64,000 nt of DNA from Paramicrosporidium saccamoebae. Its lineage: Eukaryota > Rozellomycota. The notes beneath the pieces were generated by a model. That model was not told where the DNA came from. It was given only the letters and a program-made list of their open reading frames with translations, and did not search any database. Where the stretch lies: assembly GCA_002794465.1 (NCBI GenBank), contig MTSL01000003.1:1-64000 (forward strand), in the 5' to 3' direction. Of the stretch, positions 9,389 through 18,943 are shown one piece after another. Position 1 is the stretch's first letter, and each line of letters starts with the position of its first letter. Made by a program: the position numbers and the translations under genes.

Positions 9389-9694
9389 TCACACCCATGG
9401 CTTCCACAAATTCATCTTTTCAATCAGTCGGAGCTCACATTCGGCCTCTTTCATTCGCTCCTCCGCCAACTGACCTCCGAAATCATTCACCTCTGCCAGT
9501 CGCTGTTTCATAACATTTTCCATCACCTCACGGTAATAGTATGTGGACGGCAGGCTTTGCAGCGAAACAAGCGTCTGTTCGTACAACTCCCTCAGACGCG
9601 GTAGCGGGTCAGGGTGTTTCCAGACTCCCGTTAGGTGGGTGGGAATGCGTGTTGAAAATTGTCGCAGCTTATACATCTGCATGTAAATATACAA
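9389..9694 (-). CDS. NDUFA5: complex I subunit NDUFA5 (B13 / 29.9-kDa type)
   Basis: The protein of about 95-101 aa has the family core 'TGVWKHPDPLPRLRELYEQT' followed by 'SLPSTYYYREVMENVMKQRL', matching the ETC_C1_NDUFA5 pattern TGL..HP.P...L..LY..TL..L..IP....YR...E.....RL. The basic N-terminus (MYKLRQFSTRIP) suits mitochondrial import, so Met7 may be the real start. It is an accessory subunit of the NADH:ubiquinone oxidoreductase peripheral arm. With NDUFV1 and NDUFAF5 in this window it shows that the organism keeps complex I. Confidence 0.85.
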   Translation of the reverse strand: MYIYMQMYKLRQFSTRIPTHLTGVWKHPDPLPRLRELYEQTLVSLQSLPSTYYYREVMENVMKQRLAEVNDFGGQLAEERMKEAECELRLIEKMNLWKPWV

Positions 9695-9897
9695 AATATA
9701 TTTATTGTTTCATGCGGGCGCAGTGGAGAAGCACTGCCGAAATGCAAATACATAAAAGTAGAGCGATCGACACAATTGTGACCATAAACCAGCCGTCAGA
9801 CATTGTGATTGGCTACTACAGTAAATACACTTATCTAGCATCAGTACAGGCTCCTAAATATCTAGAGTTTGCATAGACGATCCATCTACCGACGAAA

Positions 9898-10890
9898 CTA
9901 TCTTATGATGGCTGCAACGGCTATGCTGGGGAATAGTGTCCCCGCTGTAGCGGTGGCAATATCTTCAAGTGAAATGTCCTGAGGGAATGATAGGCCGCCC
10001 CATATAATATGGCACACCCCGACGACTATAATGTCTTTTGATTTCAGAGTTCCCTCAACTGACATGCAATCTTCACTGAACAGTATTGGTCGATATTGAC
10101 CGTCCTCGACACGAAGCAAGACAGCGGCCAAAGGTGGACTGCCAATTGAATAGATTGTAATGCGTTTCTTAGCGAGACCCACCGCCAGTGCATTTTCTGA
10201 GGATCCGACCGCCTGCATCAAACTTTTCCTGTCAGAGAGATCTAGAGTCCTTAGTGCTTTCATTACTTCTGCATTTGAACCCTTCTTGAGACTATCAGAG
10301 AATACCATGCCTGTGCCATTTGTCCTAAGGCCGTAGTACCTTGTCAGGGCAGAAAGCCCAGTAGCCGTTTTTGTGAAGGATAGACCAACCCCAAAAAGCT
10401 TGCGGATAATGTCTTTAGAGGAGCCAATGTGTCCTGCGGGTGTAGAATTGGTGGGCCTGTAGAAGAACCAGGCTTTACGTATTAAAATTTTCGCGCGGTA
10501 TGGCTTCTCCAAGTCGGGGCTGCAATTTGGAGGGGTGACACTCTTCTCGCGACATAATTTTGCATCATTCAAGCTCACTCTGGGCCGCTTTTTCGAGTAA
10601 GAGTTCTCATTGACGAAACTGGTTGGTTTAGGAGTATCCTCGGTAAATTTTCCAGGATCAGGGCTATCACAGAGTAGTCCTCCAAGCCCATGTTCTTTGA
10701 CCTTTGTTGTCAAAGAGACGTGCTCCGAGTCGGGCATATGAGCCGGATAATCTTCAGTAAACTCTGACGTATCCACCAGGCTGCTGGCCTGCGTGGCAAG
10801 TACAAAAGCCAGAAAGATGAAAATGGCAACCATCAGCAATGCGCCTGCACCCTTGCATAGTACTTTTCGGATATTATATTTTGGGAGCAA
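9898..10890 (-). CDS. secreted/membrane PPM-like paralogue 1 (predicted pseudophosphatase)
   Basis: The 330-aa protein has a strong hydrophobic segment at about residues 14-36 (signal peptide or signal anchor). It is one of five paralogues in 9.9-20 kb sharing a C-terminal module. Here the landmarks are 'YYGLRTNGTGMVFSDSL', 'IYSIGSPPLAAVLLRVEDG' (from about residue 246), 'SKDIIVVG' and a terminal beta-strand 'SIAVAAIIR'. The order and spacing mirror PTC7-type PP2C phosphatases: FG....ADGVGG, then NLGDS...VFR.G, then GDIII..TDG, then DDITVVV. The metal-binding Asp residues of the last three motifs are absent, and the first DG is DS here. Function unknown; I infer a catalytically dead PPM fold used outside the cell. 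Confidence 0.65.
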   Translation of the reverse strand: MLPKYNIRKVLCKGAGALLMVAIFIFLAFVLATQASSLVDTSEFTEDYPAHMPDSEHVSLTTKVKEHGLGGLLCDSPDPGKFTEDTPKPTSFVNENSYSKKRPRVSLNDAKLCREKSVTPPNCSPDLEKPYRAKILIRKAWFFYRPTNSTPAGHIGSSKDIIRKLFGVGLSFTKTATGLSALTRYYGLRTNGTGMVFSDSLKKGSNAEVMKALRTLDLSDRKSLMQAVGSSENALAVGLAKKRITIYSIGSPPLAAVLLRVEDGQYRPILFSEDCMSVEGTLKSKDIIVVGVCHIIWGGLSFPQDISLEDIATATAGTLFPSIAVAAIIR

Positions 10891-11233
10891 CTTTAAAGAA
10901 GCTCAAAAAGGGAGAATACTTTAGTGACTGCATATCAGGCCGTTGCCATAATACAAGATGAGTATGATCAACCAGCTGTAATAGTTTTGAGTAGACTTTT
11001 ATTGGGGAATGGTAGTTATATGGGTCTAAACCTAGTGATCGGCCACTCGACTTGGATCAACTCTTACAACCACTGAATAATTACCACTGGCTACTGACTA
11101 CGTATCAACCACCACCGACTACTAACCCCCTACTACCAACTAACCCACTACCATCGACTATTAAACCTAGCACTGACTGCTCGATGCCCCATTGGCCAAG
11201 CCCCAATATGGAAGGCCATCATCGTCGTTCCCA
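10891..11233. other. divergent intergenic region with AC-rich repeat
   Basis: Upstream sequence for both the minus-strand secreted gene and the plus-strand protease-like gene. Bases about 11060-11170 are an irregular low-complexity tract of CCACCGACTACTAAC-like units. No gene was seen. Confidence 0.5.
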
Positions 11234-12310
11234 ATGTCAACAAAGCGGACCATGAACGTACTTGCCGCTCTTGTTCTTCTCGGTCTCAGCGTCTGCAACG
11301 CCATGGTACCTGCTGTAAACCTCTTCCTGAGCAGCGCCAACCTCATGAACATGTATCTGGGAGTAGGCTACCCAATCCAAATCTTCAGCGCGGCTGTGGA
11401 CCTATCCATGACGGAAAGCTGGGTCATGAACTGCGAGGCGCTAATGTGTCAAAACGAAACTTACGATCCCTACAGTTCAGTGTCGTTTGCTCCACAGAAC
11501 GAGCTGTTCCGCCTGGACCAGCCCATCCATCTCGCCGCCAATGGCAGCTTTGAAGGCGCCTGGGTCCAGGACCGGCTGGACTTTGGAAATCTGCTGCTGC
11601 TGGGAATGGATTATCTGATGCTGAACAAAGCGCCAGTGATCCGACCGCTGCCCTTCATTGCCAGCTTTGGACTCGGCCGCGTTGCACGAAGCGAAATGCC
11701 CCACATGAACTTTATCACTTTGTTACAGAACGCAAACGTCATCAAAAGCGGTCAATTCGCCATCTCCCGCTCCCCCGTCAATACCACTGTGGGACGGATC
11801 GTCTTTGGCGACGTTACTCCAGGAATGTATGTCGGCAGTCTCGACTATTTTCCCATCTATGAGCCACAGCGTGGTTTTTGGAGTCTGTTCCTGAACAGCA
11901 CAAGCGTGGGGAATACGACTACGCCATTGCAAACATGCGCCATCCTCGACACTACCTTCCCTTACATTTCAGCCCCCGTTGACGTCTTCCAATTACTGTG
12001 TAATCAGCTTGGCTTTACCGATATCCGCTCCTACACGACCCCAGGCACCTATTACGCCGTGGCAGACTGCGCACTGATCGCAACTCTCCCAGACCTAGTG
12101 CTGACATTCGATACTACGGACTACACCTTCCCACCAAGTAGGTATCTGAGACCTGGAATGGGCGGGGTGTGCTACTTTATGGTACTCGGTGTTGATCTGG
12201 CTTCTCCTAAGGGCCCCGCCTGGCTGTTGGGTGACTTTTTCATGCAGGGTCGGATGATCAACTTTGATCTTGATAATGAGCGCATTGGTATAGCTATATC
12301 CACTCTATAA
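11234..12310 (+). CDS. secreted aspartic-protease-like protein (A1 fold, altered active site)
   Basis: I start at 11234 (MSTKRTMNVLAALVLLGLSV, a basic n-region plus hydrophobic core); Met at 11252 is possible. The product (358 aa) has the two-lobed pepsin layout. Lobe 1 has 'AAVDLSMTESWVMNC' where pepsins have DTGSS.LWV, and lobe 2 has 'CAILDTTFPYISAPV' where pepsins have AI.DTGTS...P. Both Asp are kept, but the Gly of each DTG is replaced (DLS and DTT). No Tyr is evident at the flap. Other family hallmarks remain: 'GRIVFGDVTP', 'PDLVLTFDTTDYTFPPS', 'WLLGDFFMQGRMINFD' and several N-glycosylation sequons. It is secreted; catalysis is doubtful. It lies inside the secreted-protein island. Confidence 0.82.
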   Translation: MSTKRTMNVLAALVLLGLSVCNAMVPAVNLFLSSANLMNMYLGVGYPIQIFSAAVDLSMTESWVMNCEALMCQNETYDPYSSVSFAPQNELFRLDQPIHLAANGSFEGAWVQDRLDFGNLLLLGMDYLMLNKAPVIRPLPFIASFGLGRVARSEMPHMNFITLLQNANVIKSGQFAISRSPVNTTVGRIVFGDVTPGMYVGSLDYFPIYEPQRGFWSLFLNSTSVGNTTTPLQTCAILDTTFPYISAPVDVFQLLCNQLGFTDIRSYTTPGTYYAVADCALIATLPDLVLTFDTTDYTFPPSRYLRPGMGGVCYFMVLGVDLASPKGPAWLLGDFFMQGRMINFDLDNERIGIAISTL

Positions 12311-12662
12311 ACCATAACTAACCAGACGAGTAAGGCGTCAATTTAAGGGAACCTGTCGATAAGCCTGCATTGAAAATTAATTCCCCCACGAATCTACGTT
12401 GAAAATTCGCTCCCTCACGAGTTAGCATTGAAACTTCACTCCCTCACGAGTTAGCATTGAAAATTCACTCCCTAGTGAGTCCACACCCCACATTCACTCC
12501 CTCGTGAATCCACACCCCCACATCCACTCCCTCATGAATCCACACCCACAACCGCCTCCAAAAAGTATATTCTATTATAATTTGGGTGCTGCTGGGAGGC
12601 ATAATCTCATCAATCTTTCCCTCGGCGCCAATTACCCACACTGTCTTTCTGGATCTACTTTG
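12311..12662. repeat. tandem repeats between convergent genes
   Basis: From about 12365 to 12555 runs a diverged repeat, first as TTGAAAATTCACTCCCTCACGAGTTAGCA-like units (about 29 nt), then as shorter CACTCCCTCGTGAATCCACACCC units. The rest of the gap shows no gene. No regular spacers are present. Confidence 0.75.
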
Positions 12663-13793
12663 TCATACATTATCCTCCTTAGGCAATTCAACTTTGCAGG
12701 CAATCACTAGCGAATTGCTAAGTGCTTTCCCATGGTATATGGATTTCGCAATGACTCTGATATCCTGTCCGACATTAAAACTAAGTCTTCTCGTGATAGC
12801 ATTGGAAATGAGAAAACTCTCCCCAACAACAATCACGTCTCCTGTAATAATTTCCTCATCAACAATTCGGGTAGTATTGCTGGAAAATACTGGCTTGTAA
12901 ATACTCCCGACCGGGCGAAGAATCACAGCTGATACGGGGGGATTGCCAAAGACGCGAATAACACAGCGGTTGTCAGCAATATAAACAATCAAACCGTCGA
13001 TTGTTGGTAGACCGGAATTTGAAGACGTGCCTAGATCTTTCGACACATAGTCGTTAATTTGCGACAGCTTCGTGGCACGAGGCATCTCAGTAGTTTTGGT
13101 TGTATTAGCAAGACCATCCATAACGTAAATCCGATTGGAATCTATGTAGAGACCAAAGTTTTTGAAACTCGCCTGTACAAACGACTTGGCGACTCGTACG
13201 CGTTTCCCACAGATGGTGTACTCTGCTAGGGGTTCGGTGGCCTCTCCGGAGGTTTGAGGAGGTACTGAGGGGCTTCCAGCATTGAACCAGGTCAGAGGTG
13301 CTTTTACCACTTCAGAATCGACTGTCGAAGGGGCACCAGCATCAGGAGGGCCTGTTTCTTTTAGTGTGGAGAGAGCTGGAGGTGCGGTGCGTGAATTGGA
13401 AAACTGAGGATTTTGAGGAACGGTACACAGATCGGAAAGCCGAGGCTTTTGAAGAACGGTACCCAAATTGGAAGGCCGAGGATTTTGAGAAACGGTATTC
13501 AAATTGGAAAGCCGGGGATTTTGGAGAACGGTACTCGAACTGGAAGGCTGGGAATGTATGCTAGCTTCAGTGGCAGCTGTTATCGACTGGCTAAGAGCCC
13601 TCGCAAGATGTCTGTAGCAATTTGGTGACATCTCTTCAAGCAAACGAAAAGCCTCTTTATCACCACTTGCCATGGCCCTCGCATAGATACGCCCTTTAGC
13701 ACCGTCCGGCATGATTGGAAATGTGGCGTATGCATGTTGAATGCATAACGTTAGGCAGCCGAGGGAAAAAAGGCCTTGCAATGAAGACAGCAT
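12663..13793 (-). CDS. secreted PPM-like paralogue 2 with internal 13-aa repeats
   Basis: I start at 13793 (MLSSLQGLFSLGCLTLCIQ, a signal peptide); a Met ten codons upstream (13823) is in frame. The middle carries four tandem 13-aa units of the type TVLQNPRLSNLN (bases about 13400-13545). The C-terminal module is the best guide to the family. 'NFGLYIDSNRIYVMDGLANT' resembles the PTC7-type 'FGV.DGVGG', with the Asp-Gly kept. 'IRVFGNPPVSAVILRPVGS' resembles the GDS...R.G strand pair, 'TGDVIVVGESFL' stands in place of GD.I...TDG, and the C-terminal strand is 'NSLVIACKVEL' instead of DDITVVVV. At least two of the expected metal Asp are missing. Predicted extracellular pseudophosphatase; function unknown. 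Confidence 0.68.
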   Translation of the reverse strand: MLSSLQGLFSLGCLTLCIQHAYATFPIMPDGAKGRIYARAMASGDKEAFRLLEEMSPNCYRHLARALSQSITAATEASIHSQPSSSSTVLQNPRLSNLNTVSQNPRPSNLGTVLQKPRLSDLCTVPQNPQFSNSRTAPPALSTLKETGPPDAGAPSTVDSEVVKAPLTWFNAGSPSVPPQTSGEATEPLAEYTICGKRVRVAKSFVQASFKNFGLYIDSNRIYVMDGLANTTKTTEMPRATKLSQINDYVSKDLGTSSNSGLPTIDGLIVYIADNRCVIRVFGNPPVSAVILRPVGSIYKPVFSSNTTRIVDEEIITGDVIVVGESFLISNAITRRLSFNVGQDIRVIAKSIYHGKALSNSLVIACKVELPKEDNV

Positions 13794-14223
13794 GATTTTT
13801 ATCCCCGGCACTATGAACCACACTCAACTGGACGTTTGGCCTATGCGATGGACCTGAGCCTTTTGATAAAGCGCCGTGAATAAACTCTCTGGTCCGTAGC
13901 TAGATCCAAAGAGGTGCAAAACTGTTAGTTTACACTTTCTCTGATAACACCACCGGCCTTGGTGATTTCTGATGCGCAATTGGTCAATCCGCGCTGTCTA
14001 GGGAATGATAGCCTTTATTGGCAGTCACTCTTGCTGACGCAGATCTGGGTTGGGACCAACAATTACAAGTAGGTATCATCTTGCAAGCCTTTCTATTGTT
14101 GCGCGGTTATTGATAGGCCCACACATATTCTTTCTCAATTCAGGCCATCAGCTCATGGGCCACACGTGCAACATAGCCCCCTTCATAGATTCATAAGCTA
14201 GACCCTTGTAACCAGGGGTCGGC
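13794..14223. promoter_or_regulatory. divergent promoter between two PPM-like paralogues
   Basis: About 430 bp separate the starts of paralogues 2 and 3. GGTCCGTAG at about 13891 matches a GATCCGTAG/GGTCCGTAG motif seen at about 24069, 24585 and 29809. No ORF of note was seen. Confidence 0.35.
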
Positions 14224-15426
14224 ATGAAGAGTCTCACTTTGCTGACGCTGGTTATTAGTTGCCTACTGCACAATTGCTTCTCTGGAGAGTCCCCGCTCGT
14301 GAGACGTGAAACTTCTGGGGATGCCAGTTCTGATTCTATGTCTGCTTCGCTGATGGACGGGTGGCTCCCGAGTGACCTGGTGAGAGCCCTCAACTTTCTA
14401 GATATTGGAGAATCTAGTTGCTCTTGGGACAGTAAGCCTGATACGCCTATTGCCACGCAACGTGTCTTTGACCACAGCCTGTGGGGTTTTGCCGAACACG
14501 CTCTCATTTCTGGCCAGCCGGCACGTGAGATAGACTACTTGCTTGTTCAAAAAAATGCATTGGGCTTCAGAGCAAATGTAGAGGAGGTTACCGTCTCAGA
14601 CGGGCTGTCAAAGTCTAGCTGCACCGTCCGTGAGACTGATGTGAAGCCACTTCGGATAACTGAAGACGAGTTCGATAGATACACGATAAGCGAGGGCTTC
14701 TCTATCAAAGAGAAAGGGATTTTTGCTGCTCTCATTAAGAGGGATGGAAACGGCACACTGGCCGTTGGAGCGATCGGCAACCCGAGTTTGGCAGTGGCCG
14801 TTTACTACAAAGCTGGAACGTACTATCGTCGCTATGAGATTAGTTCCGTTGATCGTGTTGAGTTTGTGGACCCCCATGTAGACGATATCGTTGTTGTTGC
14901 CCCTCGCAAGACTCTCGAGTACATTAAGCTACCGAGCTCGTTGTCGCTTGAAGAACTTGCCAAAAAGATTTACGACGAGCAACCGGATATTGTGTCAGTG
15001 TCCCGCATTGCCTATAATAAGTCTGTCGTGATGCCCAAAAAACGTCGAGTGCCAAGTCCTAGTCAGGGCACTGATTTGCCAACCATTGCAGAAGCTACAG
15101 AGGACGGCAGAGTCAAACTTTTCAACCGCGGCAAAGAAAATTATCCTCCTTTGCCACTGGACATCGCGGCACCTACTAAAACACTTGAGAAGCGTGCTGA
15201 CCGTCGTAAACCGTCTACTAAGGCGCATACTATGTCTGCTGCATCGCCTAAGATGCCTGCTAATCGTCGTAGGGAATCTGCCTACGCACATAAGACGCCT
15301 GCTAACACGCATAAGACTCCTGCAACATTGCCCCAGACGCCTGTCGCTTCATCTACTCTTAAAAGCCCAAATGGGCTCAAAGCTGAGAGTGCACCATTCG
15401 TCCCGGGCAAATTTCTAAAGCATTAG
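14224..15426 (+). CDS. secreted PPM-like paralogue 3 with basic Pro/Thr-rich tail
   Basis: The 400-aa protein has a clear signal peptide (MKSLTLLTLVISCLLHNCFS). The family module spans about residues 100-280. 'ALGFRANVEEVTVSDGLSKS' keeps the first Asp-Gly of a PPM fold. 'AVGAIGNPSLAVAVYYKAGT' matches the G(N/S)P.(L/V).AV core of its paralogues, and 'HVDDIVVVAPRKTLEYI' stands where active enzymes have GD.I...TDG. Unlike the others it has an added tail of about 120 residues: a KKRR patch, then KTPA.THKTPAT-like short repeats. The basic KKRR could be a localisation signal in a target cell (speculative). Function unknown. Confidence 0.66.
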   Translation: MKSLTLLTLVISCLLHNCFSGESPLVRRETSGDASSDSMSASLMDGWLPSDLVRALNFLDIGESSCSWDSKPDTPIATQRVFDHSLWGFAEHALISGQPAREIDYLLVQKNALGFRANVEEVTVSDGLSKSSCTVRETDVKPLRITEDEFDRYTISEGFSIKEKGIFAALIKRDGNGTLAVGAIGNPSLAVAVYYKAGTYYRRYEISSVDRVEFVDPHVDDIVVVAPRKTLEYIKLPSSLSLEELAKKIYDEQPDIVSVSRIAYNKSVVMPKKRRVPSPSQGTDLPTIAEATEDGRVKLFNRGKENYPPLPLDIAAPTKTLEKRADRRKPSTKAHTMSAASPKMPANRRRESAYAHKTPANTHKTPATLPQTPVASSTLKSPNGLKAESAPFVPGKFLKH

Positions 15427-15516
15427 CCTTGGGATTTGGTGAGGACGCGAATTACTCTATTGCAGAATGGAGCAAAAATCTCAATAAAGAGTCTTTAATA
15501 CCAACCCTCTTCGAAA

Positions 15517-16371
15517 CTACAGCTCACACTTGATAGCAATTAGTAGAGACTGGTGTGCAGCATTAACAGGATAGAGCCGTTGAGATACATAAACTGCATT
15601 ATTTGTGGCTCTGAACTTGATGCTCGGCAATGACTCCATGATCAAGGAATAATCTCCCACTAGTATAATGTCCCCGGGACGGTGTTCACATTCAACCAGG
15701 GCGTCCGGTTCACTAAACAAAATTGGTTCAAGCGATCGGTCCTTATTGCGCATTACAACTGCGGCTACTGGCGGGCTCCCAAATGTTCTTAAAAGAATAC
15801 TGACACGTTCCCTCACTGCTGCTTCAAAAGAGACGGAAATTCCAGCCGATAAAAGACAGAAATGTTGTGCAAAAGTTTCAGCAGTCTGTAGCATTTCACG
15901 TTTCATAAGATAGCCCGGGCGCTTAAATGATTGAACGGAAGCTCTCAATAATTCTGAACGACTTCTGTAGCCATCAGAAATAGTGGCCCAATTTGCACTA
16001 ATTTGAAATCCGAAACGGGTATTTTCCCCAATAATCTTTCCATGGCTCTTTCGGGCACTTATTCCCTGAACGACACAAACGGGCATGAAGGCTAGATCAG
16101 AAGATAAAAACTTGGACATTGGATACGGTATGTTCCCATAACCTTTAAACCAAACAGGTGCTGGTTCTGATCGTTTAGCGATAGGATGTTGGGTGGATTG
16201 AAAACCCCGCCCGGCAAATGGGCCCGTATTTTTAGAGTGCGGAATATTTTGTATCATTCTCACCTGCTGAACAGGGTTCAGTGGCATACACTCGGTCTCA
16301 TCCGTTACTGTCAATATAGAGCATTTGATCAAGTGAAGAACCAAAAAGAAATGTACAGGCCACAAGTCCAT
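15517..16371 (-). CDS. secreted PPM-like paralogue 4
   Basis: I start at 16371 (MDLWPVHFFLVLHLIKCSIL, a signal peptide), seven codons inside the longest frame, giving 284 aa. The module is: 'RFGFQISANWATISDGYRSR' (Asp-Gly kept), 'LLRTFGSPPVAAVVMRNKDR', 'RPGDIILVGDYSLIMESL' and C-terminal 'HQSLLIAIKCEL'. It is closest to paralogue 2 at 12663-13793, with which it shares FG(N/S)PPV(S/A)AV and a terminal VEL/CEL strand. The third and last metal-binding Asp sites of PPM enzymes are missing. Predicted secreted and non-catalytic. Confidence 0.66.
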   Translation of the reverse strand: MDLWPVHFFLVLHLIKCSILTVTDETECMPLNPVQQVRMIQNIPHSKNTGPFAGRGFQSTQHPIAKRSEPAPVWFKGYGNIPYPMSKFLSSDLAFMPVCVVQGISARKSHGKIIGENTRFGFQISANWATISDGYRSRSELLRASVQSFKRPGYLMKREMLQTAETFAQHFCLLSAGISVSFEAAVRERVSILLRTFGSPPVAAVVMRNKDRSLEPILFSEPDALVECEHRPGDIILVGDYSLIMESLPSIKFRATNNAVYVSQRLYPVNAAHQSLLIAIKCEL

Positions 16372-16496
16372 TATGCAAGTGTAATGTGGCAAGCTATGCC
16401 CCGGCCCTTTCGAAAATGCGTGTTGTGGGCCATCAGGATTACACCATTAAAGTGTGCTTATAAAGCTTTGTTAAACGATATCGGCCCATGATTGGT

Positions 16497-16662
16497 GGTC
16501 CCAACCCTGATATTCAGGCTACCCCGCAACCTTTTCCTGGCATACTGAAGATGGCAGCCTATAAAGACGCCACGCTTTAATAAACCAATTTCGTCATTCA
16601 TCACGCCCTTTACTGGAGCCCCCCCCCCCATGGATCTTTACTAAAGCCATCGGCGTTAAAAA
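16497..16662 (+). repeat. dispersed non-coding repeat with TATA-like core, copy 1
   Basis: The blocks CCCTGATATTCAGGCTAC, GATGGCAGCCTATAAAGACG and CTTTAATAAACC recur in order at about 29650-29725 and, partly, at about 24325-24385. The piece CCTATAAAG sits 100-130 bp upstream of the gene starting near 16690, so it may act as its promoter. A run of eleven C (about 16619-16629) lies downstream. Confidence 0.6.
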
Positions 16663-16689
16663 ATGATTTTCCAAGGCCGGGGCCATATG

Positions 16690-18804
16690 ATGTTACAAGT
16701 TTTCTCGCTGCTTTTTGTCGCGTACTGTTATGCGTTGGTGGTGGAATTTGATCCGGAAGTGGAAGCTCGCTATTCTATCCACAATACAGTAAAGGCCGTA
16801 CTGTCCTCGTTTGAGATCAATTCGGAAAATATGCCCATTGTGCATAAAGTCTTGAGTGACCCTGTGGACGTCTTCCACAAAATCTACGCAAACATAGAGG
16901 AGCCACAGAGACGTATTGACGAGCTTGATAAATTTATGGCTAATAAGCAATATCATACGACTGTATTCAGTGGGAAAAAGCTAGTGAAAAATCCCAAAAT
17001 GCTTAAACGCCTGTTCGTGCAAAGTAGTATTGGCTACTATGGAGGAATCCTGGAAAATTTACCGCCTGCTTTCGAAGAATGGCCCGCCAATGACTTGATC
17101 AAAAGCATCTTTTCCAACATTATTGCTCACTCCTTTAATATGATATCTTCATTTAACTGGCTAGAATTGTATCTTGAAAATTGTCAAGATGAAGAGGCTA
17201 CCTGGCTATTCCAGCAAATGTACTCGGTGATGACACCCACGATTTTAGCCGTCTTTGTTGGCGACACACGGAAACACGCCTCGCAAAGAGTTGCCGAATA
17301 CCTGTTGGAAGACTCTATTACTTCATCAGAACGACTGATTCGGGTCCTGATGACACTGACTTCTGGTATAAGGTCCGACATTGGTAAAGACCAACGAGCC
17401 ATCATCCAAGATGCATGGGTCACGCTCCATAAAAGCGTTATTGAATTACCAACTGGCGCAATTATTGATTCTGAAGGGGTTGCTGATCTTTGCAGCAAAG
17501 TGCTAAACCCATCAAAAGACGATCGTGAGTCGAATGTGGCAAAGGAGGAACGCTATCGGGCGTTGCTTGAAATGGTGCTCGTCATTGCGGAAGGTACCGG
17601 TTCCGGCCCTGCGTGGTCAGTCGTCACTAGCTTGACTCGGCATTGCACCGGTCTGGCAATTAAGAGCGCAGTTTGCGGGCAGATTGCCACGACAATACTA
17701 TCAAAACTTGACCCTGAAAAGATTGGTGCGCCATCGTTAAAAGATGTCTGTTTAATGGCATCCATTAATAAGGGATATGCATCTATTGATGAATCGCTAC
17801 TACACCCTTTTCCTCAGAGTTGGCGTCCCTCTTTTTTCCGAACCGACAAGGAGAATCTAGAATTGTTCATGAGAAGTGCTAATTTTGAAATTTTCACCCG
17901 CAAGAGAGTAGCAAATAGTACGTCTTTCCCCCAGGTATTCGATATTTTCGAAAAGACTTATGATCTGCCTTGGAATGCTTTCATAACTACCCAGGCCGAC
18001 AGCAGTGTATGGATAGGGACTGCGGCAATCGACTACGCGGAACGATTCATACAAGCGCAGAAAGACGACACCGTTGACAGTCTGGAGTATGACTTTGAAA
18101 TGTCCATACAGATCATAGTTCTGTCGTGGCTATATTCGCTGGCAACTAGCAGTCGCCTTGCTAGTAACGGGCTCTTAAAACCCAATCAGATCCAAAATCA
18201 TTGGGAAGACTTTTTTGATGACATAACAGACAGCTACAATCTCGATGAAACGACTATAAGCTGCATAGACAATCTTTTAACTTACTCAAGCATTCGTGAG
18301 CATTTTACCGTCCACGACCTCATAAAGACAATCAGCAATGTCACTGACAATGATTTTCTGCTGGCTAGTTCTGAAGAGAGCGAGGATTATTCTTCTTCTT
18401 CCAACAATGCAAATAGCAGCGAGGAGAGCAGCAGCCTATATGAAAATAGACCCAGAGGGCACGATGATAGTGAAACGTACAGTAATGCTCAGGATGTTGA
18501 TAGTAACGATGATGAAGAATCCAGCAATTCCCAGGACGTTGGTGGCGGTGATAGCGAAGAATCCAGCAATGCTCAGGATGCTGATGGCGGAGATAGTGAA
18601 GAATCTAGCAATGCTCAAAATGTTGGTGACGGTAATAGTAAAGACGACAGAAATACTCAGAGTTCTGACGGAGAAGACAGAAGTATTCAGAGGAGTTCTG
18701 ACAGTGAATACAGCAATGCTCAGGCACCCAATAGCGATGATGATTCGTTGTCAGAAGCCGCTCACATCATGGTTGATCTTGGAATGCGCCACCCGTCAAC
18801 ATAG
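16690..18804 (+). CDS. secreted protein with acidic Ser/Asp/Gly repeat tail
   Basis: The Met codons at 16663, 16687 and 16690 are in frame; I prefer MLQVFSLLFVAYCYALVVEF at 16690, which gives a clean signal peptide. The roughly 530-residue body is mostly helical by composition and has no motif I recognise. The last 150 residues are an acidic tail of four or more 16-17-aa units of the type 'GGGDSEESSNAQD'. No membrane anchor is visible. The unit length and charge resemble surface or secreted repeat proteins of parasites. It may be part of the same island function as the PPM-like paralogues on both sides (inference from position only). Confidence 0.7.
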   Translation: MLQVFSLLFVAYCYALVVEFDPEVEARYSIHNTVKAVLSSFEINSENMPIVHKVLSDPVDVFHKIYANIEEPQRRIDELDKFMANKQYHTTVFSGKKLVKNPKMLKRLFVQSSIGYYGGILENLPPAFEEWPANDLIKSIFSNIIAHSFNMISSFNWLELYLENCQDEEATWLFQQMYSVMTPTILAVFVGDTRKHASQRVAEYLLEDSITSSERLIRVLMTLTSGIRSDIGKDQRAIIQDAWVTLHKSVIELPTGAIIDSEGVADLCSKVLNPSKDDRESNVAKEERYRALLEMVLVIAEGTGSGPAWSVVTSLTRHCTGLAIKSAVCGQIATTILSKLDPEKIGAPSLKDVCLMASINKGYASIDESLLHPFPQSWRPSFFRTDKENLELFMRSANFEIFTRKRVANSTSFPQVFDIFEKTYDLPWNAFITTQADSSVWIGTAAIDYAERFIQAQKDDTVDSLEYDFEMSIQIIVLSWLYSLATSSRLASNGLLKPNQIQNHWEDFFDDITDSYNLDETTISCIDNLLTYSSIREHFTVHDLIKTISNVTDNDFLLASSEESEDYSSSSNNANSSEESSSLYENRPRGHDDSETYSNAQDVDSNDDEESSNSQDVGGGDSEESSNAQDADGGDSEESSNAQNVGDGNSKDDRNTQSSDGEDRSIQRSSDSEYSNAQAPNSDDDSLSEAAHIMVDLGMRHPST

Positions 18805-18863
18805 AGATCAAGATCCTTGTCTCTGGAACAACAACACTAAGACTGTTGTTGGGGTAATCTTAT

Positions 18864-18869
18864 AATAAA
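18864..18869 (+). terminator. AATAAA poly(A) signal
   Basis: AATAAA lies 60 bp after the stop of the acidic-repeat protein and just before the next gene's start. Confidence 0.4.
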
Positions 18870-18943
18870 TTGCTGCATCATCATGAAACTACGAGCACGT
18901 ATATACCGACCGGGGATTTCAACGTTTGCACTTTTGGCCTTGC

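Noticed and set aside
11052-11255. Pro/Leu-rich ORF upstream of the aspartic protease
   Set aside because: It is a low-complexity CCA/ACT repeat overlapping the real start.
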